Assembly (NCBI GenBank): GCA_964019135.1
Contig: OZ025258.1
Coordinates: forward strand, 34,603,202-34,667,201
Length of the DNA stretch: 64,000 nucleotides
Origin: Arenicola marina
Taxonomy: Eukaryota > Annelida > Polychaeta > Arenicolidae
Direction: 5' to 3'
Part shown: piece after piece, positions 10,915-22,906 of the stretch
Numbering within the stretch: the first letter of the stretch is position 1
How the letters are laid out: each line of letters opens with the position of its first letter
Notes under the pieces: generated by a model
The model's database searches: none
What the model saw: the letters and a program-made list of their open reading frames with translations, nothing else
Told to the model about the DNA's origin: nothing
Program-made: the position numbers and the translations under genes

Positions 10915-11990
10915 ACTGGCAGGGAATGTTCGCATTGGTCGAAAACTAAAGCTTCGGCAAAATCTAATCAGATAGATGTTTATCATCAGATCTGAAGTTT
11001 CTTTATATGTCAACTGGGGGCTATAGGCGAGCTAGGTCGGTGTCCGTGAGTTTGAACTAGTTATGGGTAAATGGAATGTCTTGAACTGTCTCCCACTAGT
11101 ATGTAGGATTGCATAGCGGCAATATAAGCCTGGAAGCGGGTATGTGCGTATGGGTATGTGCGTATAAGTCGTGGCAAATTTAATGACTCACACAGGAAAT
11201 ATAAATGCAAAGCAAACGAAATTGCGCCAGAACAATGGAACTCCAAGCGACATTATATGGCTTTATATTAGTATCAGGGCGGTGGGACGTTCTTCCATAT
11301 TAGCTCGAATCATGGTTTCCGAATCGCTCACGTTTTACTCGCATTATGAATTTACCACGCTAATTGGATAATTGGTACTATAGGATTCATCTTAATCAGG
11401 GTAGATCACTGGCGGACCCGAGGAAGGGGAAACGGGGGAGGGGTGGGGGGGGGGGGTTACCAGGGCGTCGTCTCGTGGATGAGACGTACTGTGGTACAGA
11501 GTTGTCAGTTCTTCAGAGAGACCACCCGGCACCTTCATCACAGAATCCTGCATCCGCACTTATCTTATATATCGTCCGTCATAATGAATATTAACGCATT
11601 ATATCATGCAATGCCCCGATAATTATTGATAAGATACTCATGATATGCGATAAGATAAATCTGGATATATCTGGGTAGATTATCACGACTGCTATGAGAA
11701 CGATCAATTTGAACTAAAATATTTAAAGGTGACATATTGTAAAAGGTCTTCTTCACAGGTGAATACACGATTCGTGTTGTTTCGAAAGTTAAACTCTATT
11801 AACTAGCTAGAGCCATTTATTCACGGTGAAGGCTGGTGCCATAATAGAATGCTTGATATATACATCCTTCGATGTAATAATTGTGTTTGCATGTGATTCA
11901 ACGGCCTTGGCAATGTCAGCCTTTCGGCGATGACTTGATAGCTAGAAGATTAGTTTAGAAATATCCCAGGTGGGGTCTCGCTTTCTGTCT
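10915..11990. other. No gene seen; G tract at about 11430-11456
   Basis: Apart from the G tract, no repeat or coding signal is recognised. Confidence 0.5.
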
Positions 11991-11999
11991 ATAGGACCC

Positions 12000-12620
12000 A
12001 GCGGTCTTTCCTCTTCCCCATTCCCGCTTCCCTGCCACCAACCCTCCGTCAGTCAGCCACGCTCCCCTTCGGACTCCCCCCCCCCCTCCCAGCTGAGAGG
12101 GCACGTTATTCGATACCCGACTCGGCTAGGCAAACTGCTCCCCCGGGCAGGTCAGCATTAGACCACTCATTAGCACCTCCAGAAGGCACATGGGGGCACG
12201 GGGGCCTCTACCGTCGCATTGTCACGGCGCCCTACCAACGGCAACCCCCTGGCAACACCCTTCCCCACCCACCTCACCCCTCACCCACTCGTTCGCCCAC
12301 CCCCCACTCCGGCATGCCGAATGTTGACCCTAATGCCCCAACCATACAGAGGTCCCAGCGTGCGCCATAGCGGTTGTTAACTAGAGGTCGGGAGCAAGGA
12401 CATACGGCCAGAAGGAGTTGATGGGTGCGATGGGGTGTATGTGACGGCACGATGAGGGGGCGGGTGGGAGGTGAGTGGTGAGGGCGGGTGGGAGGTGAGT
12501 GGTGAGGGCGGGGGGTCAAGGGGGATGGAGGGAGGTCATGGGCAGGATGGCGGGGGCGGGGTTGGGGAAGGCGTAGGTGGCGGTGTAGGTGAGTGGGAGG
12601 CTGCGCTTGATTGATGGAGG
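12000..12620. repeat. C-rich then G-rich low-complexity island
   Basis: C-rich at 12000-12085 and 12240-12310. It then switches to G-rich with repeated GGTGGGAGGTGAGTGGTGAG units at about 12460-12515. Proline/histidine-rich frames here are low-complexity artefacts. Confidence 0.65.
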
Positions 12621-13190
12621 GTAATACCCATAGGGGCAAGATGACCTTCCCTACACGTGGAAGGCTCTGACTTTTAGGTGAAGGCAATGTCTCCTCGCAT
12701 TGTCTCGCCTTAATATTACAGTAGGTGGGCTCATAATATACAATCCGCCAGCTGGAGGGGCAGAGGATTTAATGACAATTAAAGTCATATATAATTCACC
12801 ACAATCGTGTTTTCGATGATATGCAACAATACGCGGATGAAAAGATTAATGTATTTCTCGCGAACGACCACGATGTTCATAATGTAGTGTTACATTAGTC
12901 GCGGTCTTGTGCGTCACTCGCGAGCTTAGTGCCTTAACGCGCACTTACGTGTACCTTCTCTACCAAGTAATATTCCGCAAGAAAAAGCTCTTAGGATTAG
13001 GGTTACGGTTAAGATTTGAGACTGCATTAATTAGCAGATAATGATATCGAAAGTCAACTAAATATGTATTGAAACTGTTTCATTAATTTCATAAATATGG
13101 AGGTCAGATGAAAGAGGAAGGTCTGTATTTTTGTAGAACGCTTAGCAAAAATATGATATGCGCAAAAACGATACGGATACGCATGAGTCC
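12620..13190. other. No recognisable feature
   Basis: AT-rich. A short GGATTAGGGTTACGG stretch near 12993 is weakly telomere-like. Confidence 0.45.
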
Positions 13191-13192
13191 AT

Positions 13193-13300
13193 GTTAAGCC
13201 GACGAAGGATGGTGATACATGCCCTAGATTAGGTGCGCGGGCCTGGATTCGAACCCAGGACTTATTGATCACCGGGTCATATAACGTTGTTTTACCTTTA
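13193..13300 (-). mobile_element. tRNA-derived SINE remnant
   Basis: On the minus strand GGGTTCGAATCC is a good pol III B box, followed by GCGCACCTAATCT. The stretch from about 13275 down to 13220 aligns with the SINE at 28838-29030 (shared GATCAA, TCGAATCCAGG and GCRCCTAATCT). The A-box half is badly eroded, so it is not a functional tRNA. Confidence 0.55.
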
Positions 13301-13310
13301 TAATGTCCCT

Positions 13311-15040
13311 TGATATACTTTGGTAATCTCCTATGCAAATGGTGTGATGTCGGTGGATCATTGCGTTAACGAGCGAGTAAATGTCGCGTTACAGATGAAT
13401 GCCACCGGTTAATCAGGATGGATCTGCGAACACGATTTCAATATATCATTTACTGCTCGTGTAGGTGTAGTGTGCGCTACCAATTTATCCAATACAATGA
13501 CACGGAATCTTTTGTCGGTCAAAAGCGTGCATTCCGAGAACAACAAAATTACTAGATCGCACATTTTCCGAGGCAAGAAATTAATCTCGAAACGTGAGAA
13601 CCTATAATATAGTTAGCCTTACGCTAAATTGACCAACAAAAGTGGTAAAGGCCTAATCTAGACTATAGTCCATCACGCGCTACCTCCAGCAGCTATGTTT
13701 GTTTGATGCCAAGGCGCTTTGCCCCACCCCAGATAAAGGCCGATTATTCTGGTGGCGCGATGCAATGATACAAATATTCCATTTTATAAATAAACGCTTA
13801 TACTAAACCAAACTTGTTTTGGATTGAAGCAAACTGATACTCTACGATGAACCCAGCAATTGTCATGTATAGCAATATTAACCTCCAGTTAGATTCATAT
13901 TAGTTCCCAAATGTACTTTTGGTTAATCTATCAATAAATTTATCTTGACACAAAAATGGTCGTGCCTCCAAATATGATATTCAAATCGTTTGCAACAATG
14001 TGTTAAAACTAAATATACCTTACAAAACTAGAGAATAACAGTAGTCATCACGGGGCCAAGATCTTGATATCGATATTGACTTTAGACTTTCAGTGTTTAG
14101 ACATACGGTCAGACATGATAGATGAGGTAACACGGCAAAACAACTGTACAAGTGTTGTACACGGTGGTCAGAGAGATATACTTCGATCAGAAATGATAAT
14201 GAACAGATTCATATGATCTATTTTTTAGGCATTAAAGGTAAGGGAAGAGGGGATATATTTTGAGACGTTGTCTGGTATTTGGTAACTCTTAAAAGGAGTA
14301 GTGTCCTATGTTTGTCATTGTTTCTGCGTTTGTACCATGGGCTGGCGCCCCCGTCTGGTACAGACATATCTCAATTCTCAATTCAATTCACCTTTGACGA
14401 AATGGATGCAAGTTCAATGCTGAATTCACACGCATTGGCAACATTCTCAAACAATAACCTTAAATATAATTAAGCAGCTTCAGAAAATAAAACAAAACCA
14501 CTTTGTTATAAATTGTCCCTTCGCAAATATAATGTAACTTCTAAGTATAATCTAAGTATAAGTCTATTCTATTTGAATAAACTGAATCAGTTGAATACAA
14601 TCAAAGATCCAACAACCAAAGACAAGAGGAAAGTACGAAACTAAATTCTGCCCCGTGGCCGAAAGATGTAAATAGTCTGCGACTGGTCGCCGGATATGTC
14701 TTACCTATGATAGATGTGCGTTCCAGGTGGAGCGATATGTAAGAGAACGCAGCAGGTTGTCTACGGTTCCAGGGTGTATGTCCAAGACTCGCATAAAGCA
14801 ATCTGCATCAATGTGAACCGACACCTTGGCGATCCTCCTTTGCTGTGCTCCTTCTTCCGCTCGACTTCTGCTAGCTCCGCCGGAATCCAACCGCAACACG
14901 CTAGATGGCGCTGGCTTATAAGTTATCTGCCAGCTCGTCGCCACATTTTATGCGGAATGAAACTCTTCTAGAAACTTTTCCTCTCAGCTCCGATGGCGTA
15001 AACCATTGGATGACTCAGCAGATTTGGGGTTCGTCCCGGC
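13311..15040. other. No recognisable feature
   Basis: AT-rich sequence. No coding motif, repeat array or RNA is recognised. Confidence 0.5.
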
Positions 15041-15050
15041 TTTGCCCCCT

Positions 15051-15110
15051 CGGTAGGTAGGTAGGTACACTATATAAAATTCCTCCCCCGCCGCTTGAGT
15101 TTGTAATCGC
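15051..15110 (+). promoter_or_regulatory. TATA-type core promoter candidate
   Basis: A TATATAAAA box at 15071-15079 follows a short (GGTA)n run, with GC-rich flanks. A start site would fall near 15105. No downstream gene is recognised. Confidence 0.25.
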
Positions 15111-15124
15111 CAAGCTCACGCTGT

Positions 15125-15620
15125 AAACCAGAGGGTTGACTTGGTGCTGATGCTCATCAGTGTTCAACGCGTCTCCTTGTCACCCAATTGATCTTCTCAA
15201 CAGATGAGAAGAAAAAAACAACGCGAAAACTCCCACGTGGTTCACGTCTGCTGTTTCCCGCTCACCGTGGCACCTTTTCCCCGCTGCCAGATAGCAGCAG
15301 ACGACCGCCACATAAATCACCGCCATTTGAGTGATTCGGTCAAAATGACAACCAATCAGGACGTCGCATGAGTCAAGCACTCGATCCCCTTACTGCCCAC
15401 GGCCTGTCCCGATTGGTGTTAAACGGTGACGTCACGGCTGGCCTCGGGGGCAGGCCCAACTTCCGGTCGGATAGAATATATTTTGCATAAGAGGATCAGG
15501 GTTTACAACTCTTTTCCTTCCCACTGGTCCTCTTTGCTGGAGTCTCGGGGTGGTATATACTGCCCCCCCACCCACGCTCCCGCACTCCTCCCCTACCTTA
15601 TATTGTAGGATGCAAGGGGG
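15125..15620. other. No recognisable feature
   Basis: No repeat or coding signal is recognised. Confidence 0.5.
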
Positions 15621-15624
15621 AAAT

Positions 15625-16020
15625 GAATGTGGTGAAGCCGGGATGGGGTGGGGATGGTGGGCTCAGTATTGGTGGGGGGGGACGCTGATTGGAGGGTTGT
15701 ACATAGGGGAGGGAGGGGGGGGTGGGGAGGGGAGTTCGCGCATGGGGGGGGGCGGGTTGTATGAGACACTATATAGCACATGGGGTGAAAGATGGTAAGC
15801 CAGAGATGAGTGGACGAGTGGGAGGGAGGGGGCGAGAAGCGCACGAGGGGGCGGTGGGAGGTGGGAGGTGGAGATGCGCAACAGGGAGAGGGAGGGGGCA
15901 CCAAGAGGGAGAGAGCAAGGGGAAGGGAGGACGAGTAGCCAGGGAGAGAATAGGCAAGCGGAGAGAGAAAGAGAGAGAGAGAGGGAGAGAGTGGAGAAGC
16001 GAGAGGCAGAGACAGAGGCC
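15625..16020. repeat. ~400-bp purine-rich (GGA/GA) block
   Basis: The plus strand is almost entirely purine, with G runs at the left and (GA)n at 15960-15990. Such blocks can form triplex DNA. Pro/Ser/Leu-rich frames on the minus strand are low-complexity artefacts. Confidence 0.75.
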
Positions 16021-16024
16021 TTCG

Positions 16025-17738
16025 TTGATGACATATGACCATAGCGTCGGTCTCCGCCGCGGCTAATTTAAAGTCACATGTGATGAAACTCATCAGCTCC
16101 CCTCGTCTTTGTCGCGACCGGCGAAGCTCCGGTCAGTCAAGTCGGCCAGGTTTGCTATGGATACCAGCGCCCCATCAGGCTGCGGCCGCGGGGGGATTAT
16201 AGGGGCCCCCTAATAAAGACCGCCCCTAACAGGCCGCGTCGGCCATCAACAGATTGGCAAACAACTCGGTATGGTCAGCGAGAGAAAAGTCCGAGTCATA
16301 AAGTCAATTTAGAATGGAGGTGACTTGGACAAAAGACGTATGCATTGGCTACCACGAATGGCTCATGTCTGCTAAAAGGAACCATATATAGTAATAAATT
16401 GTCACCACCATTTTGGCGGACAGGAAACCAATAGGCAGACTATATGATGCCGGCCCCACGACGCTTAGTCACAGTGCCCGCTTAAACATGTAAATAATAT
16501 TCCCGGGCGTCAATTTATCGGCCAGAGGAAGAAAGGTATTGTGTCTCAATAATAGCCTTCTCTCGACGACCTTCATTGGAATAGAAATGGCCGTTGATTT
16601 CATACGTGCTTTGAATTTACATAGGGTTCATAATTCTTTTGGCGAGATGAGAATGACAAGATTTACATAAATTATAGGGATAGAGCTGAGATGCGAAGGC
16701 ACTTAAGATCAAATAGCGATGGATCTTTGTACTATCGTCATAGCAACATCCGGCCAAAACTCGAGTAAATTCTAATTTACATATGAATTCACATACAAGA
16801 CATGTGGCGTTAATGGAATATATAATGTGTGCAATATAAAGTAATTCCATAATAATACTGGGATATTTATTATCATTTTTCTGTGAATAGTCGTGCGATA
16901 TTAATCAACATCTATCCAAATAGAGCAAACTCCTCAAGTCAAGGCACATTCTTTCTGCTCCATACTCTAATGAAATAAGGTGCTTCTACACGGGTGATAA
17001 CTACGCTATTTGTAATCAATCGAATTGAGTTATATACACGTAGGTTTAGTAGTGTATTTTCACTGTCTGAAAAATTGTTTGTACATATCTTAGGCCATTT
17101 CACCCCGATTGGTCTCCTTATACGAGGGCCTAATTAAACTGGCTTGCCCTCTCTACCACAGAATGAGTGCTTGGTTGCAAATGCGTCCGCTAGATGGCAA
17201 CATCGTATGGTATGATTATAGCAACAATTCCGAAAAAAGCGACCCATGACGAAGCAACGTGCAATATTAAATATTAAATATATTAAATGAATATTTGCAA
17301 TGTACCAAGTGCGGAAATATTTGTAGAATCGAAGATTATCATGTAATAATTTTCACATTAGACTTTATATCCAAACTTGTTTTTTGGCTCCAGCGGACGG
17401 TTCCAACGATTTCTTGAAAGTCATACGGGCGGATCACACTGGCCTAATATCGCCGTATTTCATAATCGGTTTCACTTTACTAACATTTTCTGGAAACTTA
17501 TTCACTGAGCGAAGTCATGATGCATCTACGGTACGTATTCGTGATGCCGCTGATATACGCAGAGATAGTTCAGCTCATATGGGCGCATGAAAGGCACAGA
17601 TCAGCGAACCACCACCATTCGCATTGTGCCAAGGCACCGCAGGATATATGCTGAGTCTCTCGCTACCGTAATTTATAGTTAATACATATTTCCTTCTCTT
17701 ATATCGTTATTCCTGTGTGTGATATACTTGCCCTGGCT
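16025..17738. other. No recognisable feature
   Basis: AT-rich with short ATTAAATATT repetition near 17260-17285. No gene is seen. Confidence 0.5.
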
Positions 17739-17739
17739 C

Positions 17740-17815
17740 CTTCCGTAAATTAGCCGGCTGTGGCTGCCCTGCTCGCGGTTCCAGCCCACGACTCTCCAGT
17801 CACACAGAGCCGGCG
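17740..17815 (-). mobile_element. Possible tRNA-like SINE remnant
   Basis: The minus strand contains GAGTCGTGGGCTGGAACCGC, similar to a degenerate pol III B box and to the element near 44620. No good A box is seen. Confidence 0.25.
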
Positions 17816-17819
17816 CGCG

Positions 17820-18785
17820 AACTCTTGGGCTACAAAGGAAATAGTAATGGAGTGCGGTCACTGACGCAGCTTCTCATTCCCACAGGTAAATCGAGGCCAG
17901 CACAGAATGGCAAGTAATATAATGTTTTCAGAAATGTCGCATTCAATGCAGTTTTTAATTCCTTACTCGAATGCGTCGCGTCTTTTTTGCCTTAAACAAT
18001 TCAATGGAGAATTGTATTACTTCAGTATCACTCAATTTAATGTGTAATTGAATTGATCTCGTTCAGTCTAACAGCTCGTAGGCCTACAATCCAATTCAGA
18101 TACCGAGTGAATTGAATATATGAATTCAGCCTTTTCCGGTTGAAAAGAGCCTTGGTGAAGTAGGAGGATGTTCTCTCAGTCTCCTTCCGTTTACAGGAGC
18201 TAACAGGTTAAATACCAATATTTGTACCAAACATGTGCGCTGCCGCCACTGCGCTCAAAGAGGACCGCGATGAGGACAATGCTGAGGACAAGGTTGCACT
18301 GACTGCCATCCCCCCCCCCCTATTATGTAGATAGGACAATGTTGCTGTTGATGAAGCTATAATAATATTATATGCTGAAGAGCTGTTTACAAGCGGACAC
18401 GCCCCCAATGGTTCCTGGAAGTTGGCAATGCGTCAGTCACATCGTATCAGCACCAGATAAGTTATACCCACCCCCGTAATTTTAACAACCCAACGACACA
18501 CAAAGCGCAGACCAGATTGCCTGATTGTGGTATACATATAAACAGTTCTTCCTTATCAATAACAAGGAACAAATCGACTAAAGGCCAAAAGTTCCATTGA
18601 TATAGAGATTCATGCTACCAGATCCACCTGGCCGCCATTTTGAGTCAATAACCGCAGCGGCCGCCGGCGCACGAGAGTAGGCTCCCGGGGGGATCCATCA
18701 TTATTACACTGGCCGCCAATTATCGTGACCACATTTGGCAGTCGGCGCACGCCAATCAAGGAAGGGCGGTCGAATTGTGCATTTA
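17820..18785. other. No recognisable feature
   Basis: Ordinary sequence with a C10 run near 18308-18319. Confidence 0.5.
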
Positions 18786-18789
18786 TGAC

Positions 18790-18860
18790 CATCTGGCGGG
18801 CCAGCCCAGGGCGCGGGGCTCTATAAAAACCCGCGCAGGGGCTGATGGGTAAATGGACGA
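18790..18860 (+). promoter_or_regulatory. TATA box inside a GC hairpin loop
   Basis: TATAAAA (18822-18828) lies within the 12-nt loop of a perfect 7-bp inverted repeat, GCGCGGG at 18811-18817 and CCCGCGC at 18830-18836. Upstream sequence is GC-rich. This is a good core-promoter shape, with transcription expected to start near 18855. No recognisable product lies downstream. Confidence 0.35.
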
Positions 18861-18869
18861 GAAAGAGGG

Positions 18870-19130
18870 TATAGAGCAGTTGGAGGTGGTAAGGGTGGAG
18901 GTGAGGGTGAAGGTGGGGGTGGAGGTAGGGGTGCAGGTGGAGGTCGAGGTGGAAGTGGAGGTGGAGATGGAGGTGGATGAATGGGTAGGGGGTAGGAGGT
19001 AGATGGGGAGAGGGAGAGGGGTGGTCGTGTATGTAATTGTGTGGATGGGTGGGTGAAGGGGTAGTCGTGTAATGGTGTGGACAGGGGGGGCGGGAGGGTG
19101 GGGGCGGGGGGTGGGGGTGGAGAGGGAGCA
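18870..19130. repeat. (GGTGGA)n-like G-rich low-complexity repeat
   Basis: Degenerate hexamers of GGTGGA/GGTGAG fill 18880-18980, followed by G-rich sequence to 19130. Minus-strand His/Pro-rich frames are artefacts of the repeat. Confidence 0.8.
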
Positions 19131-19134
19131 AGGC

Positions 19135-19612
19135 TGTGTGTGTATGTCACCGGCTTCCTGTCATAAATAAAGCTAAAAGGATGATAAAGACATATTTACA
19201 AATTGTAACAAATGGACTTTGACTGAGACGGCGAGTTGCCGAAATGGGAGGTGACGGCTACCGGGGTGTGCAGGAGGCGTGGGGCTGGGGGGTGAAAGGG
19301 ACACTGGGAGTGGGTGGCCAACAGGTATTGCACTAACATGTTTCTGGGTAGAACCTACCAGTGAACCCAGTAACCTTTTCTCCGAAACTAAATGGAGTCT
19401 CACGCGAAATACACAGAATGTATGGTAATAGGCACAGCCGGATAAACTGATACATGGTGTCAGACAATAAATTGAGTGATAATAGGAGGGGAGGCCCATG
19501 CCAATCAACCACGTGCGAAGAGGTCACATTCAGCCATGGATCAGGTGACAATATGTACTACGTTTCTGACGTCAAGACATCCCCCAGTGCACTTTGGCAG
19601 TTACGTCACTGC
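19135..19612. other. No recognisable feature
   Basis: Ordinary sequence between two repeat blocks. Confidence 0.5.
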
Positions 19613-19616
19613 TAAA

Positions 19617-20216
19617 TGATTTGCACGTATGACCAAATCAATTGCACATATGTCCAAATCAATTGCACATATGACCAAATAATTTGCCCATATGTACAAT
19701 TGAATTAAACATATGACCAAATCATTTGCCCATATGTACAATTTAATTAAACATATGACCAAATCATTTGCCCATATGTACAATTGAATTAAACATATGA
19801 CCAAATCATTTGCCCATATGTACAATTGAATTAAACATATGACCAAATCATTTGCCCATATGTACAATTGAATTAAACATATGACCAAATCATTTGCCCA
19901 TATGTACAATTGAATTAAACATATGACCAAATCATTTGCCCATATGTACAATTGAATTAAACATATGACCAAATCATTTTCCCATATGTACAATTGAATT
20001 AAACATATGACCAAATCATTTGCCCATATGTACAATTGAATTAAACATATGACCAAATCATTTGCCCATATGTACAATTGAAATAAACATATGACCAAAT
20101 CATTTGCCCATATGTACAATTGAATTAAACATATGACCAAATCATTTGCACATATGTACAATTGAATTAAACATATGACCAAATCATTTGCCCATATGTA
20201 CAATTGAATTAAACGT
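19617..20216. repeat. 42-bp minisatellite built from two 21-bp halves
   Basis: Thirteen 42-bp units follow about three simpler 21-bp units (core CAAATCAATTGCACATATG) at the left edge. Each 42-bp unit is a dimer of two diverged 21-bp halves, one ending AAACATATGAC and the other CCCATATGTAC. The minus strand is open across the array as a 14-residue repeat (LIQLYIWANDLVIC), because the period is a multiple of three. I do not regard it as a gene. Confidence 0.95.
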
Positions 20217-20580
20217 ATCTCTAATTTTGTTCTGCGCATTAACGTTATCTTCAAATCAAGTGTGATGAACGGCATGACCCGGATGCTGACTTCGTACCCG
20301 CTCTTTTCATTCGCTTAAACAAATACAGGTTCTAATGGTGTACATACGATGAGTTGCTATCTTAAGTAGACATAGTACAGTAACTGGCGGGTACTTGAAA
20401 ACCGCCCTTTGATTATAACCACCTGATCAACGAGATCAAAATTTATTTATTTGTAACATATGACACCATGTAATACACGTGGCCATGTGAAATCCTTTCA
20501 GAAAGATTATAATATCTTGAAATACGCGGAGGCTAAATCTAGCAGTGAAAGCAAATTCATTGAGTATTTACTACATATTT
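20217..20580. other. No recognisable feature
   Basis: Spacer between two minisatellites. Confidence 0.5.
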
Positions 20581-20584
20581 GAAA

Positions 20585-20965
20585 GATACGTGGGGTCCGA
20601 CACCTATTGGTCCGACAGATACGTGGGGTCCGACATTTATTAGTCCGATAGATACGTGGGGTCCGATACCTATTGGTCCGATAGATACGTGGGGTCTGAC
20701 ACCTATTGGTCCGATAGATACGGGGGGTCCGACACCTATTGGTCCGATAGATACGTGGGGTCCGATACCTATTGGTCCGAAAGATACGTGGGGTCCGACA
20801 CCTATTGGTCCGATAGATACGTGGGGTCCGACACCTATTGGTCCGATAGATACGTGGGGTCCGACACCTATTGGTCCGATAGATACGTGGGGTCCGACAC
20901 CTATTGGTCCGATAGATACGTGGGGTCCGACATCTATTGGTCCGACAGCTACATCGGAACCGAGT
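20585..20965. repeat. 33-bp minisatellite, about 11 units
   Basis: The unit contains TACGTGGGGTCCGACACC followed by TATTGGTCCGATAGA. It is open on both strands (11-residue repeat DTWGPTPIGPI on plus) because the period is divisible by three. Outer units are more diverged than central ones. Confidence 0.95.
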
Positions 20966-21049
20966 AAAATGTATATTCTCCCATATGCTTGCAGACTAGT
21001 TGTTGCAGGCAATATAACTTAAACGTTATATATATCGCTATTGTTAGGA

Positions 21050-21200
21050 ATTGCACGTATGTTATGATTGAGACATATGTACCAATACGGATATGTAAAC
21101 ATATCTTGAAATGAATTGAACAAATGTTAAATTCATTTGGCCATGTCTGCAATTGAATCTGTGCATATGTATAATTCATTTGGACATGTGTGCAAATACT
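21050..21200. repeat. Diverged outliers of the 21-bp satellite unit
   Basis: Motifs such as TTCATTTGGCCATGTCTGC and GTGCATATGTATAATTCATT resemble halves of the array at 19617-20216. They lie beyond the 33-bp array, suggesting that array arose within or was inserted into an older 21-bp repeat field. Confidence 0.5.
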
Positions 21201-21204
21201 CTAT

Positions 21205-21660
21205 TCAGTCCACTTTGGCTTGCCATAAACCTGGGGGATCACATTGGCGCCAAGGCGTCTATAAGGTCTCATATAGTCTTCGGAGTCTACCAGATTGGAG
21301 ACATACCCATAAAAAAAACAAAAAGCGATAACCTGATTAGTTAACGAGCGGCAGTCTAATGCCAGATACGTTTATCACTTTACTTTGAAAACGTTAAATC
21401 CGGAACTGTTACCTATACGGGGCTAGAAGTAGCACCTAGTACGTCGCGTAGAAACTGGCAGTAAGATTAAAAGTGTCGGTCCAAGAGCGAGTATGCCGAT
21501 TTTGGAAAATTTCTCAATAATTGAGACATAGAAATTAATGTTCTCTTGAACCGTGACCTACATATGCAACTAACGAACTCCGCCAAGTCATTTTGAAAGC
21601 AACCGTTGGGCAATCGTTCAAGGCGCTACATTGCGACCAGCGAAGAGTCTCTAGAAACAT
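21205..21660. other. No recognisable feature
   Basis: Ordinary AT-rich sequence. Confidence 0.5.
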
Positions 21661-21664
21661 TTTA

Positions 21665-21868
21665 CCCCTCCTTGAACTTTTACGTTTGTGCCAGAAACAT
21701 TTTTACGTTTGTTACTTAATTGAACTTTTTAATGTTTGCTACCCAAATTTTTCACGTATTGGAGCGAAAATTTGTTACGTTTGTGACAGATGCGTTTTTA
21801 CGCTTGTGGTCGATTTCTACCTTTGTGATAATTTTTAATTTTGTGAGAATTTTTACGTTTGTGCTTTC
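21665..21868. repeat. Degenerate ~20-25-bp repeat with TTTTTACGTTTGTG core
   Basis: Variants of the core recur about eight times with irregular spacing. It is an old, eroded minisatellite. Confidence 0.6.
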
Positions 21869-21869
21869 C

Positions 21870-22685
21870 ACAGGGAGGAAGTGTTTCAGGGAATGAGGCG
21901 TCTACCCGGGCTTGTTTACTGCGGCCCATAGAGAACAATTCATGCCTTGTGACCCTGCTCATGCTTCAACAACCCTCATCATTATTCATGCGGCATACAT
22001 GGGGGCGAGGTTTCCAGGGTTGTAATTGACAGCCGGGACGAAGCGTCTGTCGTCACTTCATACTTTGGTCCAGGAAAGAGTGGAAACGACACTCCAAATA
22101 CAACTGAATTAAACTTAAATCCCTGTTATTGACCCCAATCCCGTGGAAACATGATCCTAATCCTACTTAATTACATGCAGCAGTTTTATTCTCTACTGAG
22201 TACTGATTTTAGATTGTTTCGTAGAATCGCGCTCCACGCATTGTTCGATCTATTTCAGTGTCAACTCTTCAAGAAATTTAAAATATTCACCAATATATCA
22301 TTCCTACATCTGAATTGAGTATAATCAGTACACAAATTTCAAAAATGCATAGGGGTTTGACGGCGAGACATTTCCACATACTCTCCCGTATCCGTCTGAC
22401 AACAAATGTCTCCAATAGAGACTCTTTTTAGCTCTTGTGCACTATGGCATCGTGTTTATACACGAAGGACATCGATGAACGATTTCCACTGGAAGGATAT
22501 AACGCTTCATATTATTATGTTTTGAATTCCTATCGAACACAATCAACTGAATTATATGCTTCGAAACAGAAACCTTATCGCGTTATATTATTTATTATTT
22601 AATAAGACGCTTCTTTTGGCGTTTCGTTAAACAACGAAAGAGAAAAGTGATTTCTTTTAATTGCTACACGATCCTTTTTGTGACA
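21870..22685. other. No recognisable feature
   Basis: AT-rich unique-looking sequence. Confidence 0.5.
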
Positions 22686-22691
22686 GAAGAA

Positions 22692-22795
22692 ACTAGAACC
22701 AAAGATATTAGTACACCAAGATAGGTCATACGGCGATTTCCTTGTAATCGTCCTCCGGTGGCGCCGCCAAGCGGTGAGCGCGTAGTGTTGCACAG
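22692..22795. repeat. Left arm of a dispersed inverted repeat
   Basis: The stretch CAAAGATATTAGTACACCAA through AGATAGGTCATACGGC, then a GGCGCCGC/GAGCGCGTA block, recurs in reverse complement at 24455-24555. About 35 bp are identical; the rest is diverged but alignable. Confidence 0.8.
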
Positions 22796-22861
22796 AACCG
22801 CCGTCGACAGGCATCAACTTCAAGTTTGTTCTGCCATAAATTGCGCGAATTCACGAAAGAT

Positions 22862-22906
22862 ATGTCCAGGAGAGGCATTTTTCAGATTCCCGAAGGAAAA
22901 GGAAAG
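22862..22906 (+). CDS. Possible first coding exon (15 codons)
   Basis: An ATG is followed by MSRRGIFQIPEGKGK and then a strong donor AAAG|GTAAGA at 22907. The frame is open upstream for several codons. I found no matching downstream exon and do not recognise the product, so this is speculative. Confidence 0.15.

Noticed and set aside
12820..12895. QQYADEKINVFL reading that recalls a YADD reverse-transcriptase box
   Set aside because: The second catalytic Asp is replaced by Glu and no neighbouring motif is present. Too weak to annotate.
13193..13300. Functional tRNA gene
   Set aside because: A B box is present but the A-box half is degenerate and no cloverleaf forms. A SINE remnant is more likely.
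15001..15050. GGGGTTCGTCCCGG as a possible tRNA B box on the plus strand
   Set aside because: No A box at suitable distance and no foldable tRNA shape.
19601..20275. 224-codon frame that looks like a repetitive membrane protein
   Set aside because: It is a 42-bp satellite; the hydrophobic periodicity follows from the repeat.
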